Source: Mucilaginibacter_A sp041088075
GTDB lineage: Bacteria > Bacteroidota > Bacteroidia > Sphingobacteriales > Sphingobacteriaceae
NCBI RefSeq assembly: GCF_041088075.1
Contig: NZ_JBGCVY010000020.1
Span: 58,084-122,083, forward strand
DNA length: 64,000 nt
Direction of reading: 5' to 3'
Part shown: positions 31,726-40,587 of the stretch, piece after piece
Position numbering within the stretch: position 1 is the first letter of the stretch
Layout of the letters: the number at the start of each line of letters is the position of its first letter
Program-made: the position numbers and the translations under genes
The notes under the pieces: generated by a model
Told to the model about the DNA's origin: nothing
What the model saw: only the letters and a program-made list of their open reading frames with translations
Databases searched by the model: none

Positions 31726-32904
31726 TTACTTCTTCTCAGGAAACCGATAAGAAGTAACCGAACTAAAAGTCTCCCCAGGTTTTAAAACAGTAGTTGGAAA
31801 TTGCGGATGGTTTGGCGAATCCGGGAAATGCTGTGTTTCCAAACATAAAGCAGTACGGTGTTCGTAAGCTTTCCCGCTTTTGCCTTTGTCGCCGCCCTCC
31901 AAAAAGTTGCCGCCGTAAAATTGGATGCCGGGCTGATCGGTGTAAACTTCCATTTCGATACCGCTTTTATCGCCCACAACTACGGCTGCCAGGTGCTGGC
32001 CTTTTTCTTTTGCATCCAACACAAAATTATGGTCGTAGCCTTTTCCAAATTCCAACTGCTGGTCTTTTGCATCAATCCTCGCCCCTATTTTTTCAGGTTT
32101 TGTAAAATCGAAAGGCGTTCCGGCAACCGGTTCCAACTTTCCTGTCGGGATCAAAGTAGCATCAACCGGCGTGAATTTGCTGGCGTTTAGCTGCAATGAA
32201 TGGTCGTTAATCGTTCCGCTTCCTTCTCCATTCAAATTAAAATACGAATGATTGGTTAAGTTCAATATGGTTGTTTTATCCGTTTTGGCTTTGTAAGTGA
32301 TGGACAATCCGTTGGCATCGGTTAAAGCGTAAGTAACGTTAACATCTAAATTTCCGGGATAACTTTCTTCTCCGTCTTTGGATAAATAATGCAGTTCGAC
32401 ACTGGTTGGCGTTGTTTTTACCACGTCCCAAACTACGGTTGAAAAACCTTTTGGCCCGCCATGCAACGCATTTGGCGGGTTGTTGATGGCCAGTTGATAG
32501 CTTTTGCCATCCAAAGTAAATTTTCCTTTGGCAATGCGGTTGCCATAACGGCCAATCAAAGCGCCAAAGTAAGCGCCGTTTTTGGTGTATTGCTGATAAT
32601 CTTTTAAACTGTTGTAGCCCAAAACCACATCGGTTAGTTTGCCGCTGCTGTCTGGCACCAATAAACTCACCAACCTTCCGCCAAAGTTGGTAATGGCTGC
32701 TTTCATTTTGCCGTTGCCAATAGTATAAAGGTACACTTGTTTGCCTTCAAGCGTTTGTTTAAAGCTGTTTGAGTCTGGAATTTCTGCCTGGTTCATAGTT
32801 TGGTTTCCGGTTTTTTTAGTGGAAGATTGCTGGCAACTTGTAATAAAAAACAATACAATTGCCGGAAGGATACAGTTTTTTAAATAGATCATAAATTTAA
32901 TCAA
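31726..32904 (-). CDS. galM: Aldose 1-epimerase, predicted lipoprotein
   Basis: A 392-residue galactose mutarotase. The N-terminus is a lipoprotein signal (CILPAIVLFFITSC, lipobox Cys at residue 24); an internal Met at residue 5 would give an equally good signal. Catalytic and binding residues are in GRYGNRIAKG, NPPNALHGGPKGF (first His), LTNHSYFNL (second His), GYDHNFVLD and CLETQHFPDSPN (base Glu). Export suggests it acts on sugars released in the periplasm. It lies downstream of the large sugar-dehydrogenase gene on the same strand with a motif pair between them. Confidence 0.94.
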   Translation of the reverse strand: MIKFMIYLKNCILPAIVLFFITSCQQSSTKKTGNQTMNQAEIPDSNSFKQTLEGKQVYLYTIGNGKMKAAITNFGGRLVSLLVPDSSGKLTDVVLGYNSLKDYQQYTKNGAYFGALIGRYGNRIAKGKFTLDGKSYQLAINNPPNALHGGPKGFSTVVWDVVKTTPTSVELHYLSKDGEESYPGNLDVNVTYALTDANGLSITYKAKTDKTTILNLTNHSYFNLNGEGSGTINDHSLQLNASKFTPVDATLIPTGKLEPVAGTPFDFTKPEKIGARIDAKDQQLEFGKGYDHNFVLDAKEKGQHLAAVVVGDKSGIEMEVYTDQPGIQFYGGNFLEGGDKGKSGKAYEHRTALCLETQHFPDSPNHPQFPTTVLKPGETFSSVTSYRFPEKK

Positions 32905-33014
32905 TATTGAATTGAACAGTCTGGTATTTACAGGATCAGGATAAACAAAATCAGAAAAAAACCAAATTACGGTTGGTGTTTAAGTATTGTTTAACTACTG
33001 CTTATCAAATCCTA

Positions 33015-33058
33015 ATGCTTCTTTTACCACACCAAAATTAGGCTGATAAAAGAAGCAT
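33015..33058. repeat. Compact inverted motif pair
   Basis: ATGCTTCTTTTA (33015-33026) faces TAAAAGAAGCAT (33047-33058), with CCTAATG and CATTGG flanks extending the match. It lies 8 bases after the stop codon of the 33066 gene (minus strand). Confidence 0.88.
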
Positions 33059-33065
33059 TGGCCAT

Positions 33066-35744
33066 TTATTGTTTAAGCGAAAATATCCAATTGATAATTT
33101 GTTTCGTGTCTGCCGGTTTTAAGTTTGGATGTGCCGGCATAGAAACATCGCCCCAAACACCGGCTCCGCCCTGAATGATCTTGTTGCTTAAATGCGTTAG
33201 CGAAGCATTGTTCTTTGGATATTTATTGGCAACTTGAACAAACGCCGGGCCGATTGAACGTTCGTTTACACTGTGGCAACCTTTGCAATCCAACGAAAGC
33301 ATCAACGCTTTGCCTGCATTGTTTGCTTTTAGATCAGCCAGTTTAACTTTCATGTCCGGTGCAAAATCTCCTGCCAAAATAGTAATTGTTTTACTTTTTG
33401 TTGATGCGTTTTGTTCGTCTTTGACTTCAACCGAAACCGTATAATTTCCTTTTTTGGTAAAAGTATAAGTCAGTTTTGGCACCGTGGTTTGTTTTTTGAT
33501 GCCGTTGCCCAGGTTCCAGGTATAAGTAAGTTTATTGTTTTCCGGGTCTTTTGCCGCAACCGTAAACGTAACCGGAAAAGGCAGCGTGCCGGATGCTTTG
33601 TTTGCCGTTATATTTTTTACTTCCGGCGCACGGTTGCCCAGGTTATAATCCAGCCTTGCCAAACCGGCATCCGGGTTTTTTGCAAACCAGCCGGAACCGT
33701 ATTCCAAAACATAGATCCTGCCATCAGGCCCGGTTTCCATATCAATCGGCCCGTTAAATTTGGTGTTTTGCATAAACGGTTCCATCTTGTCCAAATCGCC
33801 GTTTGGCTGCAAGGTCAGCAGTTTTATCCAGCCCCTGATCCATTCGTAAAAAACTACTTTTTTGTTGAAGTAATCCGGGTAGCGCGTGCTTTTCGGGTAC
33901 AGATCTGTGTAGTAAGCCGGCCCGGCCATGGCTGTCCGGCCGCCTGAACCTACCTGCGGAAATTCTGCTGATTCGCCATACGGATACCAGATAAAAGCAG
34001 GCTGCGCCGGAGGCAATACTTTTAAACCGGTATTGTTGCGCGAATTGTTTACCGGGCGGGCAGGGTCATAAGGATCGCCGGATTTGCCGGTTGCATAATC
34101 AAACGGACGGTAAGGAATATTAGGGCCGATAAAAAGCGGCCACCCGAAAAAGCCTGACTTGCGGGCTTGGTTCAGCTCGTCATAACCGCGCGGGCCTCTG
34201 GTGCTCAGGCTATCGTTGTTGGCATCCGGCCCAACTTCCCCCCAATATAAAAAATTATTTTTTTGATCTACCGTTATCCGGTATGGGTTTCTGTCGCCCA
34301 TTACATAAATTTCCGGCCTCGTGTTTGCCTCTCCCGGTTTAAATAAATTTCCTTCGGGGATTTCGTAACTGCCGTCTTCTTTTACTTTTATCCTAAGGAT
34401 TTTTCCGCGAAGGTCATTGGAGTTTCCGGCAGAACGCCTGGAATCATATTGTTGGTGGCCGGGCCGGTCATCGTGCGGTGCATAGTTGTGGGTGTTGTAA
34501 GGCGGTTTTCCTTCTTCATCAAAAGGCGTAGAATTATCGCCGGTGGAAAGGAACAGCTGCCGGTCTTTGCCGAAAGCAATAGAACCACCTGTATGGCAGC
34601 AGATTTCCCTTTGCGAATACAATTGCAGCACCACTTTTTCTGATTTGTTATCAATCGTATCATTTACAAAAGTAAAGCGCGACAAACGGTTGACCGAAGT
34701 ATCCGCAGGGCTGTAATAAATGTAAACAAAATGGTTGTTCTTAAAATCCGGGTCGGCCTGCAAGCCCAAAACACCTTCTTCGGCATTCACATTTTTTATA
34801 TGTGTTTTCCAGTAAGCCTGCAAAAAACCAACTTGTTTTACCTTTTTGGTACTGTTTTTATACAGCAAAATTTCGCCCCGGCGCTGGGCAACCAAAATAT
34901 CTAAGTTGGGCAAAATGGTCATTTCGGTAGGTTCAAAAAACTCGCCCTGCACCAGGTTGGTTTTTACAAAACGGTTTTCTTCGGGAACACGCTGTGTTGT
35001 ACATTTTGCATAATTTAGTTTTTGATTGTTGCCGATGGCATATTGGATACCGCCCAGCAAATGTTTCAGGTAGGTTGGGTCGGTATAAGATTCGTCGGTG
35101 TGGCCCAGTTCCGTGTAAAAAGACCTTCCCCCTTCAAAGTTATGGTACCACGCCATCGGATGACTGGCCCCGTTTGTTCCGCCTTTGTAACTGTTCTCAT
35201 CAATACTGATCAAAACATGAATGTCAGGGCTTATTTTTTTGAAATTATACCATTCGTCGGTCCGCTTCCATTCATCCGGCAAAGCGCGGGTTGACGGATG
35301 GTTTTTATCGGTTACATGCAAAACGGCAGGTTGTATTTGCGGATGGCTGTCAAAATAAGCCCCAACCAAACGGCCGTACCAATACCAGTCGTATTCCGCA
35401 TCGGAAGCAGCATGAATGCCAACAAAATTTCCGCCGGCCTGCATGTACCTTTCCAAATCGGCCTGCTGGTAATTGTTCAGCAAGCTGCCAGTTGTGCTTA
35501 AAAATATAACCGAAGCATAGTTAGCCAGGTTGCTTTCATTAATCTTTGAGGCATCAGAAGTGGTATCAACCAGAAAATTATTTTCTTTTCCTAATTTGAT
35601 AATGGCCTTTACGCCAGCCGGAATGGAAGCATGGTGAAAACCAGCCGTTTTTGTAAAAACAAGCACTTTGGGTTTTACCGGGATTTTGATAAAACTTAAC
35701 GCAAAAACGGAGAGAAAAAATAACAAGGTAAGTTTGAAACGCAT
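33066..35744 (-). CDS. ThuA domain / PQQ-type sugar dehydrogenase / PKD / cytochrome c fusion
   Basis: An 892-residue exported protein from ATG 35744 (MRFKLTLLFFLSVFALSF); a TTG 39 bases upstream is less likely because it would bury the signal peptide. Residues ~25-240 are a ThuA-like glutamine-amidotransferase-fold domain (VLVFTKTAGFHHASIPAG). Residues ~260-680 form a six-bladed glucose/sorbosone dehydrogenase propeller (EGVLGLQADPDF, GDRNPYRITVD, YVLEYGSGWF). A PKD domain follows (FTVAAKDPENNKLTYTWNLG), then a C-terminal cytochrome c with CKGCH and an axial Met near VSMPAH. It probably oxidises a sugar and passes electrons to its own heme. The combination is common in Bacteroidota; the substrate is unknown. 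Confidence 0.9.
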   Translation of the reverse strand: MRFKLTLLFFLSVFALSFIKIPVKPKVLVFTKTAGFHHASIPAGVKAIIKLGKENNFLVDTTSDASKINESNLANYASVIFLSTTGSLLNNYQQADLERYMQAGGNFVGIHAASDAEYDWYWYGRLVGAYFDSHPQIQPAVLHVTDKNHPSTRALPDEWKRTDEWYNFKKISPDIHVLISIDENSYKGGTNGASHPMAWYHNFEGGRSFYTELGHTDESYTDPTYLKHLLGGIQYAIGNNQKLNYAKCTTQRVPEENRFVKTNLVQGEFFEPTEMTILPNLDILVAQRRGEILLYKNSTKKVKQVGFLQAYWKTHIKNVNAEEGVLGLQADPDFKNNHFVYIYYSPADTSVNRLSRFTFVNDTIDNKSEKVVLQLYSQREICCHTGGSIAFGKDRQLFLSTGDNSTPFDEEGKPPYNTHNYAPHDDRPGHQQYDSRRSAGNSNDLRGKILRIKVKEDGSYEIPEGNLFKPGEANTRPEIYVMGDRNPYRITVDQKNNFLYWGEVGPDANNDSLSTRGPRGYDELNQARKSGFFGWPLFIGPNIPYRPFDYATGKSGDPYDPARPVNNSRNNTGLKVLPPAQPAFIWYPYGESAEFPQVGSGGRTAMAGPAYYTDLYPKSTRYPDYFNKKVVFYEWIRGWIKLLTLQPNGDLDKMEPFMQNTKFNGPIDMETGPDGRIYVLEYGSGWFAKNPDAGLARLDYNLGNRAPEVKNITANKASGTLPFPVTFTVAAKDPENNKLTYTWNLGNGIKKQTTVPKLTYTFTKKGNYTVSVEVKDEQNASTKSKTITILAGDFAPDMKVKLADLKANNAGKALMLSLDCKGCHSVNERSIGPAFVQVANKYPKNNASLTHLSNKIIQGGAGVWGDVSMPAHPNLKPADTKQIINWIFSLKQ

Positions 35745-36302
35745 GGAAAGAAATGTTTGGTTGATTGGTTGTATAGATTGCAAATTTTAACAATATTTTT
35801 TAAACAAAGTTCATAAGTTGTAAAATACAAAGAGTTTATTTTTTCAGGAGATGACCTTAAAAAAAGCGATTAGCTGCCCCTTTTAAAATTGCTTCTTTCA
35901 AAAATACGATGCTTCTTTTACCGCCTAAAAATCAGTCTCCGTTCTGCATCTTTAAAAAACAATAAGAGCCTGATTAAATTCTGTTAAACTTATTTGCCAT
36001 GCTTCTTTTATCACCTAAAAACCATTGTCTTTTTGTGGTTTTTGTACCGATAAAATATTCAGGAACACCAGATTTATAGGCATAAAAGAAGCATTGTAAA
36101 ATTTTATGGCACAAATTTAAACAGGCTCTAAAGCTTACTATTTTTTAGGTGGTAAAAGAAGCATCAGTGTTATATTGATCAAATTGCTGTTCTAAAAACT
36201 TTATTTTGAATTAATTTTTAGGGCAGATTAAAAATAAACACTACTTTTTCAAAAAATTGTTGCGTTAAAACCAGCTTTAACAACAAAACTTTAAAAACGA
36301 TC
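35745..36302. other. Divergent gap with a four-copy motif cluster
   Basis: A 558-base region between the divergent fusion-protein and ATP-grasp genes. Four exact motif copies occur in 256 bases: minus strand at 35909 and 35999, plus strand at 36083 and 36153. A degenerate one (TTGCTTCTTTCA) is at 35889. Each has its AT-rich half. No gene is seen. Confidence 0.8.
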
Positions 36303-37751
36303 ATGGATTCATCTTCACTTTTAAACCAATATCCCATTACACCCACTGTTTGGGACGAAATGTGTGCCGATAACAGCGTGAGAACTCCGTATCAAAAGGT
36401 ATATGAGTTTTTAAAGCAGATCAGCACCGAAGATTTGACCCGGAAAGAAGAAATGGCGCGCCGCTTGTTTATGAACCAGGGCATTACGTTTACGGTTTAT
36501 TCGAGCGGCGAAGGCATTGAAAAAATCTTTCCGTTTGATGTGATCCCGCGCATCATCACTTCTGCCGAGTGGGATTTCATCGAACGCGGCATCAAACAAC
36601 GGTTGAAAGCGTTGAACCTTTTTTTGAAAGATATTTACAACAAGCAGTTTATTTTGAAAGACGGGATTGTGCCGATAGACATGATCTATTCCTGTCCGCA
36701 TTACCTGCGCGAAATGCACGAACTGAACGTGCCGCACGATGTTTACGTCCACATTGCCGGTATTGATATTATCCGCGATGCCGATGGCGAGTTTTATGTG
36801 TTGGAAGATAATCTGCGCACGCCTTCCGGAGTATCTTACATGCTGGAAAACCGGGAAATTACGAAACGCATTTTCCCGGATTTATTGCCGCAAAACAATG
36901 TGCGCACGGTGATGCAGTATCCGCAGTTGCTGTACAAAAATCTGGCTTCGTTATCGCCGCGGCATGTTTCAAACCCAAACATTGTTTTGCTAACGCCCGG
37001 CATTTACAATTCGGCTTATTTTGAACATACCACTTTGGCCCGCTTGATGGGCATCGAACTGGTGGAAGGCCGCGATTTGGTGGTGCATAACCATCGTGTT
37101 TACACCAAAACCACCGGCGGTTTGCAGCAGGTTGATGTGATTTACCGCCGCGTGGATGATGAATTTTTAGATCCGCTGGTGTTTAACCCAAATGGTTTGC
37201 TGGGCGTTGCCGGTTTAATGTCGGCTTATCGAAAAGGAAATGTGGCCATCGTCAATGCGCCCGGAAATGGTGTGGCGGATGATAAAGCAGTTTACATCCA
37301 TGTGCCGGCCATGATCCGTTATTATCTGAATGAGGAACCGATTTTGAAGAACGTGCCGACTTATCAATTGAGTAATGAAGACGAGCGGCTGCATGTTTTT
37401 AACAACATGAATAAAATGGTGATCAAAAAAACCAATGAATCCGGCGGTTACGGCATGTTGATCGGCAGTGCGGCATCGGAAAAAGAAATGGACGATTTTA
37501 AAGCAGCGATCCTGGCAAATCCGCGCGAATTTATTGCGCAACCGATCATCAGCCTTTCATCCGCGCCTTGTTATTTAAACGGAAAGCTGCAACCGCGCCG
37601 GATTGATTTGCGGCCTTTTGCCTTATGCGGACCTAACGGAATTGAAATTGTGCCAGGCGGTTTAACACGTGTTGCCTTACGTGAAGGTTCGTTAGTCGTA
37701 AATTCTTCGCAAGGCGGCGGAAGTAAAGACACCTGGATTTTAAGTAAATAG
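36303..37751 (+). CDS. Circularly permuted ATP-grasp type 2 protein
   Basis: A 482-residue soluble protein of the CP_ATPgrasp_2 (DUF404/DUF407) family. Recognised by WDFIERGIKQRLKALNLFLKD, the LEDNLRTPSGVSYMLENRE segment, GREL-type VEGRDLVVHNH, VDVIYRRVDDEFLDPL, and the nucleotide-binding KKTNESGGYGMLIG. The LRPFALCG and GGLTRVAL segments close the fold. ATP-grasp enzymes make amide or ester bonds through acyl-phosphates. It is followed after 18 bases by an alpha-E gene and then a transglutaminase-like gene, a widely conserved trio whose product is unknown; predictions point to a peptide or isopeptide ligase/protease system. Confidence 0.92.
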   Translation: MDSSSLLNQYPITPTVWDEMCADNSVRTPYQKVYEFLKQISTEDLTRKEEMARRLFMNQGITFTVYSSGEGIEKIFPFDVIPRIITSAEWDFIERGIKQRLKALNLFLKDIYNKQFILKDGIVPIDMIYSCPHYLREMHELNVPHDVYVHIAGIDIIRDADGEFYVLEDNLRTPSGVSYMLENREITKRIFPDLLPQNNVRTVMQYPQLLYKNLASLSPRHVSNPNIVLLTPGIYNSAYFEHTTLARLMGIELVEGRDLVVHNHRVYTKTTGGLQQVDVIYRRVDDEFLDPLVFNPNGLLGVAGLMSAYRKGNVAIVNAPGNGVADDKAVYIHVPAMIRYYLNEEPILKNVPTYQLSNEDERLHVFNNMNKMVIKKTNESGGYGMLIGSAASEKEMDDFKAAILANPREFIAQPIISLSSAPCYLNGKLQPRRIDLRPFALCGPNGIEIVPGGLTRVALREGSLVVNSSQGGGSKDTWILSK

Positions 37752-37769
37752 AATTTTAAAAGATAAAAT

Positions 37770-38705
37770 ATGTTAAGCAGGGTTGCGGATTCTTTGTATT
37801 GGATGTCGAGATATATGGAACGTTCGGATGGTATTTTGCGGATGTTGCGCATCAATTATGCTTACTCGCAGGATGATATCCCTGATTTTACCTGGCGCGC
37901 CGTACTCAAAATATTTTCGTTTTGTGAGGAAGAAGACATTGTAAAAATGGAAAGAAACGGACGAGAAGTGCTGCGCTACATGGTTTTGGAACGGGAAAAT
38001 ACCAATGCTGTTTTTAACCTCGTTACCCAAAGCCGCGAAAACGCACGGGCTGTCCAGGATCATATCACCAAAGAATTATGGCAATGCCTGAACGAGTTTT
38101 ACCACAGCGTGCGCGACCAGTTTTTGTCAAATTCTTTAAGAATTGAAGACCCGATTTCGGTAATGGACGGTTTGATCAAGCAATGTATGTTGTATTACGG
38201 AACTACCGAAATTACGATGGCGCGCGGCGAAGGTTTTTATTATATGAACGTGGGCAAATATTTGGAACGCGCCATTCAGGCCGTTAACATTTTGGATGTC
38301 AAATTCAGCGAACAAAATTATGATCTGAACGGAACACACGACCCAATTTATTGGCGTTACCTGTTGCTTTCCATCTCCGGCTACGAGTTGTTTTTACGCA
38401 GTTACCGTTCTACTTTAGAACCTCGTAACATTATTGACCAGATTATTTGGAACGAAAATTTTCCGCGTTCTATCCTTTATTCGGTTGTGCGTTTGCAGCG
38501 TTCGTTTGAAAAACTGGAAATTGACCATCAGTTAGAAAGCTTTAAAAAATTAAAGTTTTTAATTGGGAAATTGAAAAGCCGCGTGCAGTTTTCCGACATC
38601 CAAACGTTGGAAGCAGAAGGTTTGCAAAATTATCTGCAAGACATCAAAAACGGATTGTTCGAGATCGGTACTGCTTTTAACCACTATTATTTTGCGTACG
38701 ATTGA
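37770..38705 (+). CDS. Alpha-E domain protein (DUF403)
   Basis: A 311-residue all-helical protein starting LSRVADSLYWMSRYMERSDG, the diagnostic alpha-E opening (Ser-Arg-Val-Ala-x-x-Leu-Tyr-Trp-x-x-Arg-Tyr-x-Glu-Arg). Other family blocks are ENARAVQDHITKELWQCLNEF and YWRYLLLSISGYELFLRS. It always accompanies a CP_ATP-grasp gene and is thought to be its partner. It is 18 bases downstream of that gene here. A frame match to the motif variant ATGCTGTTTTTA occurs at 38005 inside the gene. Confidence 0.93.
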   Translation: MLSRVADSLYWMSRYMERSDGILRMLRINYAYSQDDIPDFTWRAVLKIFSFCEEEDIVKMERNGREVLRYMVLERENTNAVFNLVTQSRENARAVQDHITKELWQCLNEFYHSVRDQFLSNSLRIEDPISVMDGLIKQCMLYYGTTEITMARGEGFYYMNVGKYLERAIQAVNILDVKFSEQNYDLNGTHDPIYWRYLLLSISGYELFLRSYRSTLEPRNIIDQIIWNENFPRSILYSVVRLQRSFEKLEIDHQLESFKKLKFLIGKLKSRVQFSDIQTLEAEGLQNYLQDIKNGLFEIGTAFNHYYFAYD

Positions 38706-38744
38706 TTTATCAGAACCTGTTAAAGTTTGCTTGTTGAGGTTCAT

Positions 38745-38837
38745 ATGCTTCTTTTACCCCATAAAAAATGGTGTGTACAAATTATTTATTTTTTAGGTTG
38801 ATGGCAAACACCAATTTTTATAGGGTAAAAGAAGTAT
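38745..38837. repeat. Long paired-motif element
   Basis: ATGCTTCTTTTACC, TAAAAAATGGTG, a centre, then CACCAATTTTTA and the variant TAAAAGAAGTAT at 38826-38837. It stands between two genes of the same transcription direction (alpha-E and transglutaminase). Confidence 0.87.
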
Positions 38838-38916
38838 TGACTTTTTCTTGTATAAATTAAACAGCCTCTCAATCTTTTCGCGTTTCAAATTTCCATGCGT
38901 ATTATCAAAATCACAA

Positions 38917-39900
38917 ATGCCAAAATTCAACATCACCCATATCACCCGTTACTTGTACCAAGAGCCAATCAATGATAGCGCAAACCAAATCATGCTATAC
39001 CCGATTGAGGACGAACTGCAGCAGGTCATCAGCCATCATTTAAAAATCACGGACGACCCTTTGGTGGAAATTTACCGCGATTATTACGACAATTTGGTGG
39101 GCACATTTACCAATCCGGGCGTGCATTCTGCTTTAATTATTGATTCGGAAATTGAAGTGATTACGCACAGCCATGCGATGCCCGAAGATTCGGCTCCGGC
39201 TTTAGAACAATGGGAAGTTTTAAACCAGTTGAAATACCAGTTGCCGTACATCAATTTTTTGTTGCCGCAACCGTTTAAAAGCCAGCCCGAAGTTTTGCAG
39301 GTGATTAACCAAGAGAAAGCACGCGAACAAACGCCATTACAATTAGCAAAAGCCCTGAGCAATTTCATTTACACCAACTTTGAATACAAAGCCGGAGTAA
39401 CAACGGTAGAAACCACGATTGACGAAGCCTGGGAATTAAAATCAGGCGTATGCCAGGATTTTGCGCATTTATTGTTGGTGATGCTCCGTTTGGCCGGTAT
39501 TCCGGCAAGATATGTAAGCGGTTACATTTGCCCCAACAAAAACGGGATGCGCGGCGAAGGCGCCACCCACGCCTGGGTGGAAGCTTACATTCCGTATTTT
39601 GGCTGGCAGGGTTTAGATCCAACCAATAATATTTTGGTGGAAGACAAGCATGTGCGGCTGGCGGTTGGCCGCAACTTTTCGGATTGCAGCCCGGTAAAAG
39701 GCACTTACAAAGGCAACTCACAGCATAAATTAGAGGTTTCGGTTACGGTTTCCTATGATAACGAAAACAGGCCGGTAAAGCAAAGCGAGCCGGTCCCGGT
39801 TTTTGTGCCTTTTAACAATCAAACTTTTGATCAAACCAAAGCAGAACCTCAAAATTCGTACCGGCAATATCTGGAATGGCAGCAGCAACAGCAACAATGA
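38917..39900 (+). CDS. Transglutaminase-like cysteine peptidase family protein
   Basis: A 327-residue protein from ATG 38917 (PKFNITHITRYLYQEPIND, the typical Bact_transglu_N beginning); the frame is open 23 codons upstream without family similarity. The catalytic triad of the transglutaminase core is Cys in KSGVCQDFAHLLLVMLR, His in GEGATHAWVEAY and Asp in GLDPTNN. A Gln-rich tail (LEWQQQQQQ) ends the protein. It completes the ATP-grasp/alpha-E/transglutaminase set. No signal peptide, so the system is cytoplasmic. Confidence 0.92.
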   Translation: MPKFNITHITRYLYQEPINDSANQIMLYPIEDELQQVISHHLKITDDPLVEIYRDYYDNLVGTFTNPGVHSALIIDSEIEVITHSHAMPEDSAPALEQWEVLNQLKYQLPYINFLLPQPFKSQPEVLQVINQEKAREQTPLQLAKALSNFIYTNFEYKAGVTTVETTIDEAWELKSGVCQDFAHLLLVMLRLAGIPARYVSGYICPNKNGMRGEGATHAWVEAYIPYFGWQGLDPTNNILVEDKHVRLAVGRNFSDCSPVKGTYKGNSQHKLEVSVTVSYDNENRPVKQSEPVPVFVPFNNQTFDQTKAEPQNSYRQYLEWQQQQQQ

Positions 39901-39911
39901 TTTTAGGGTGG

Positions 39912-39923
39912 TAAAAGAAGCAT
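39912..39923 (+). repeat. TAAAAGAAGCAT motif copy
   Basis: Exact plus-strand copy 12 bases after the transglutaminase stop codon, preceded by ATTTTAGGGTGG. Confidence 0.85.
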
Positions 39924-39948
39924 TGCCGCTATTGCTTTATGCTAATAA

Positions 39949-40299
39949 TTAAAATGCCGTTTTAACTAAATCAGTAATATCATTTAATGCTTTGGGCGTT
40001 AATTCGCTGATTTTATCTAATATAATTTTGTCCCAAACACGAACGGTTGCAATCTTATTGCATCGAATTTCACAAGTTTCAGGCATCAAAACGGTAAGCG
40101 ACTTATCAGTAAGTAAATAAGAAAAATCATCATTTCGTAATCGAGTGGTAATCTGACAAACTAAGACATCTTTGTCTAATTGGTTGGAAATTTCATTCGA
40201 TACAATGACCATAGGACGAATGATACTTTTTTCAGGCTTATCCGATAAAGGATATCGAACCATAATAATATCGCCCTGCTTATACTTACTTTCGCTCAT
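39949..40299 (-). CDS. PemK/MazF-like mRNA interferase toxin
   Basis: A 116-residue protein with the CcdB/PemK barrel pattern: YKQGDIIMVRYPLSD (start of the fold, as in GDIVWVxFP of MazF), IRPMVIVSNE (RPxVVIS), VLVCQITTRLRND, and a helical C-terminus ISELTPKALNDITDLV. Family toxins cleave single-stranded RNA; the Arg in the RP motif and the Thr of the QITT segment are in the right places. It overlaps the upstream small gene by 14 bases, which is its probable antitoxin. Confidence 0.85.
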   Translation of the reverse strand: MSESKYKQGDIIMVRYPLSDKPEKSIIRPMVIVSNEISNQLDKDVLVCQITTRLRNDDFSYLLTDKSLTVLMPETCEIRCNKIATVRVWDKIILDKISELTPKALNDITDLVKTAF

Positions 40300-40513
40300 T
40301 ATAAAACCTTTCCCATAATTGACTTTCTGCTAAGCCATCACCTTCCAAATCCCAATTTTGAAAAGATAGAGACGTAAACTCTGATCCTTCTTCTGCATCG
40401 GATTCATCTACAATCATCTGTTTTACTTCTTCTTTTACTTGCGGTGTCATTGCCTTGTAAAGGGTCATAAACGCCAAAGCCTCATTGGTAGGTTTAAAAG
40501 CCGGAATTGCCAT
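40286..40513 (-). CDS. Putative antitoxin paired with the PemK-like toxin
   Basis: A 75-residue acidic protein (AIPAFKPTNEALAFMTLYKA, IVDESDAEEGSEFTSLSF, WDLEGDGLAESQLWERFY). Its position upstream of, and 14-base overlap with, a PemK-like toxin gene and its small acidic nature fit an antitoxin. It lacks the AbrB/MazE or Phd DNA-binding fold and I do not recognise the family, so operator binding may be absent or use another domain. Confidence 0.65.
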   Translation of the reverse strand: MAIPAFKPTNEALAFMTLYKAMTPQVKEEVKQMIVDESDAEEGSEFTSLSFQNWDLEGDGLAESQLWERFYNERK

Positions 40514-40566
40514 AAAATTTATTTGATACTAAGTTAGCTTCTTACAACTGAATTTCCAATCTGTTG

Positions 40567-40587
40567 ATGCTTCTTTTATCGCACAAA
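40567..40587 (-). repeat. Motif copy that supplies the pyrC stop codon
   Basis: Minus-strand TAAAAGAAGCAT at 40567-40578. The TAA that ends pyrC (40576-40578) is the first codon of the motif. Confidence 0.85.

Noticed and set aside
31565..31750. Small plus-strand frame in the AT-rich gap before galM
   Set aside because: No recognisable sequence, overlaps the terminator and the end of galM.
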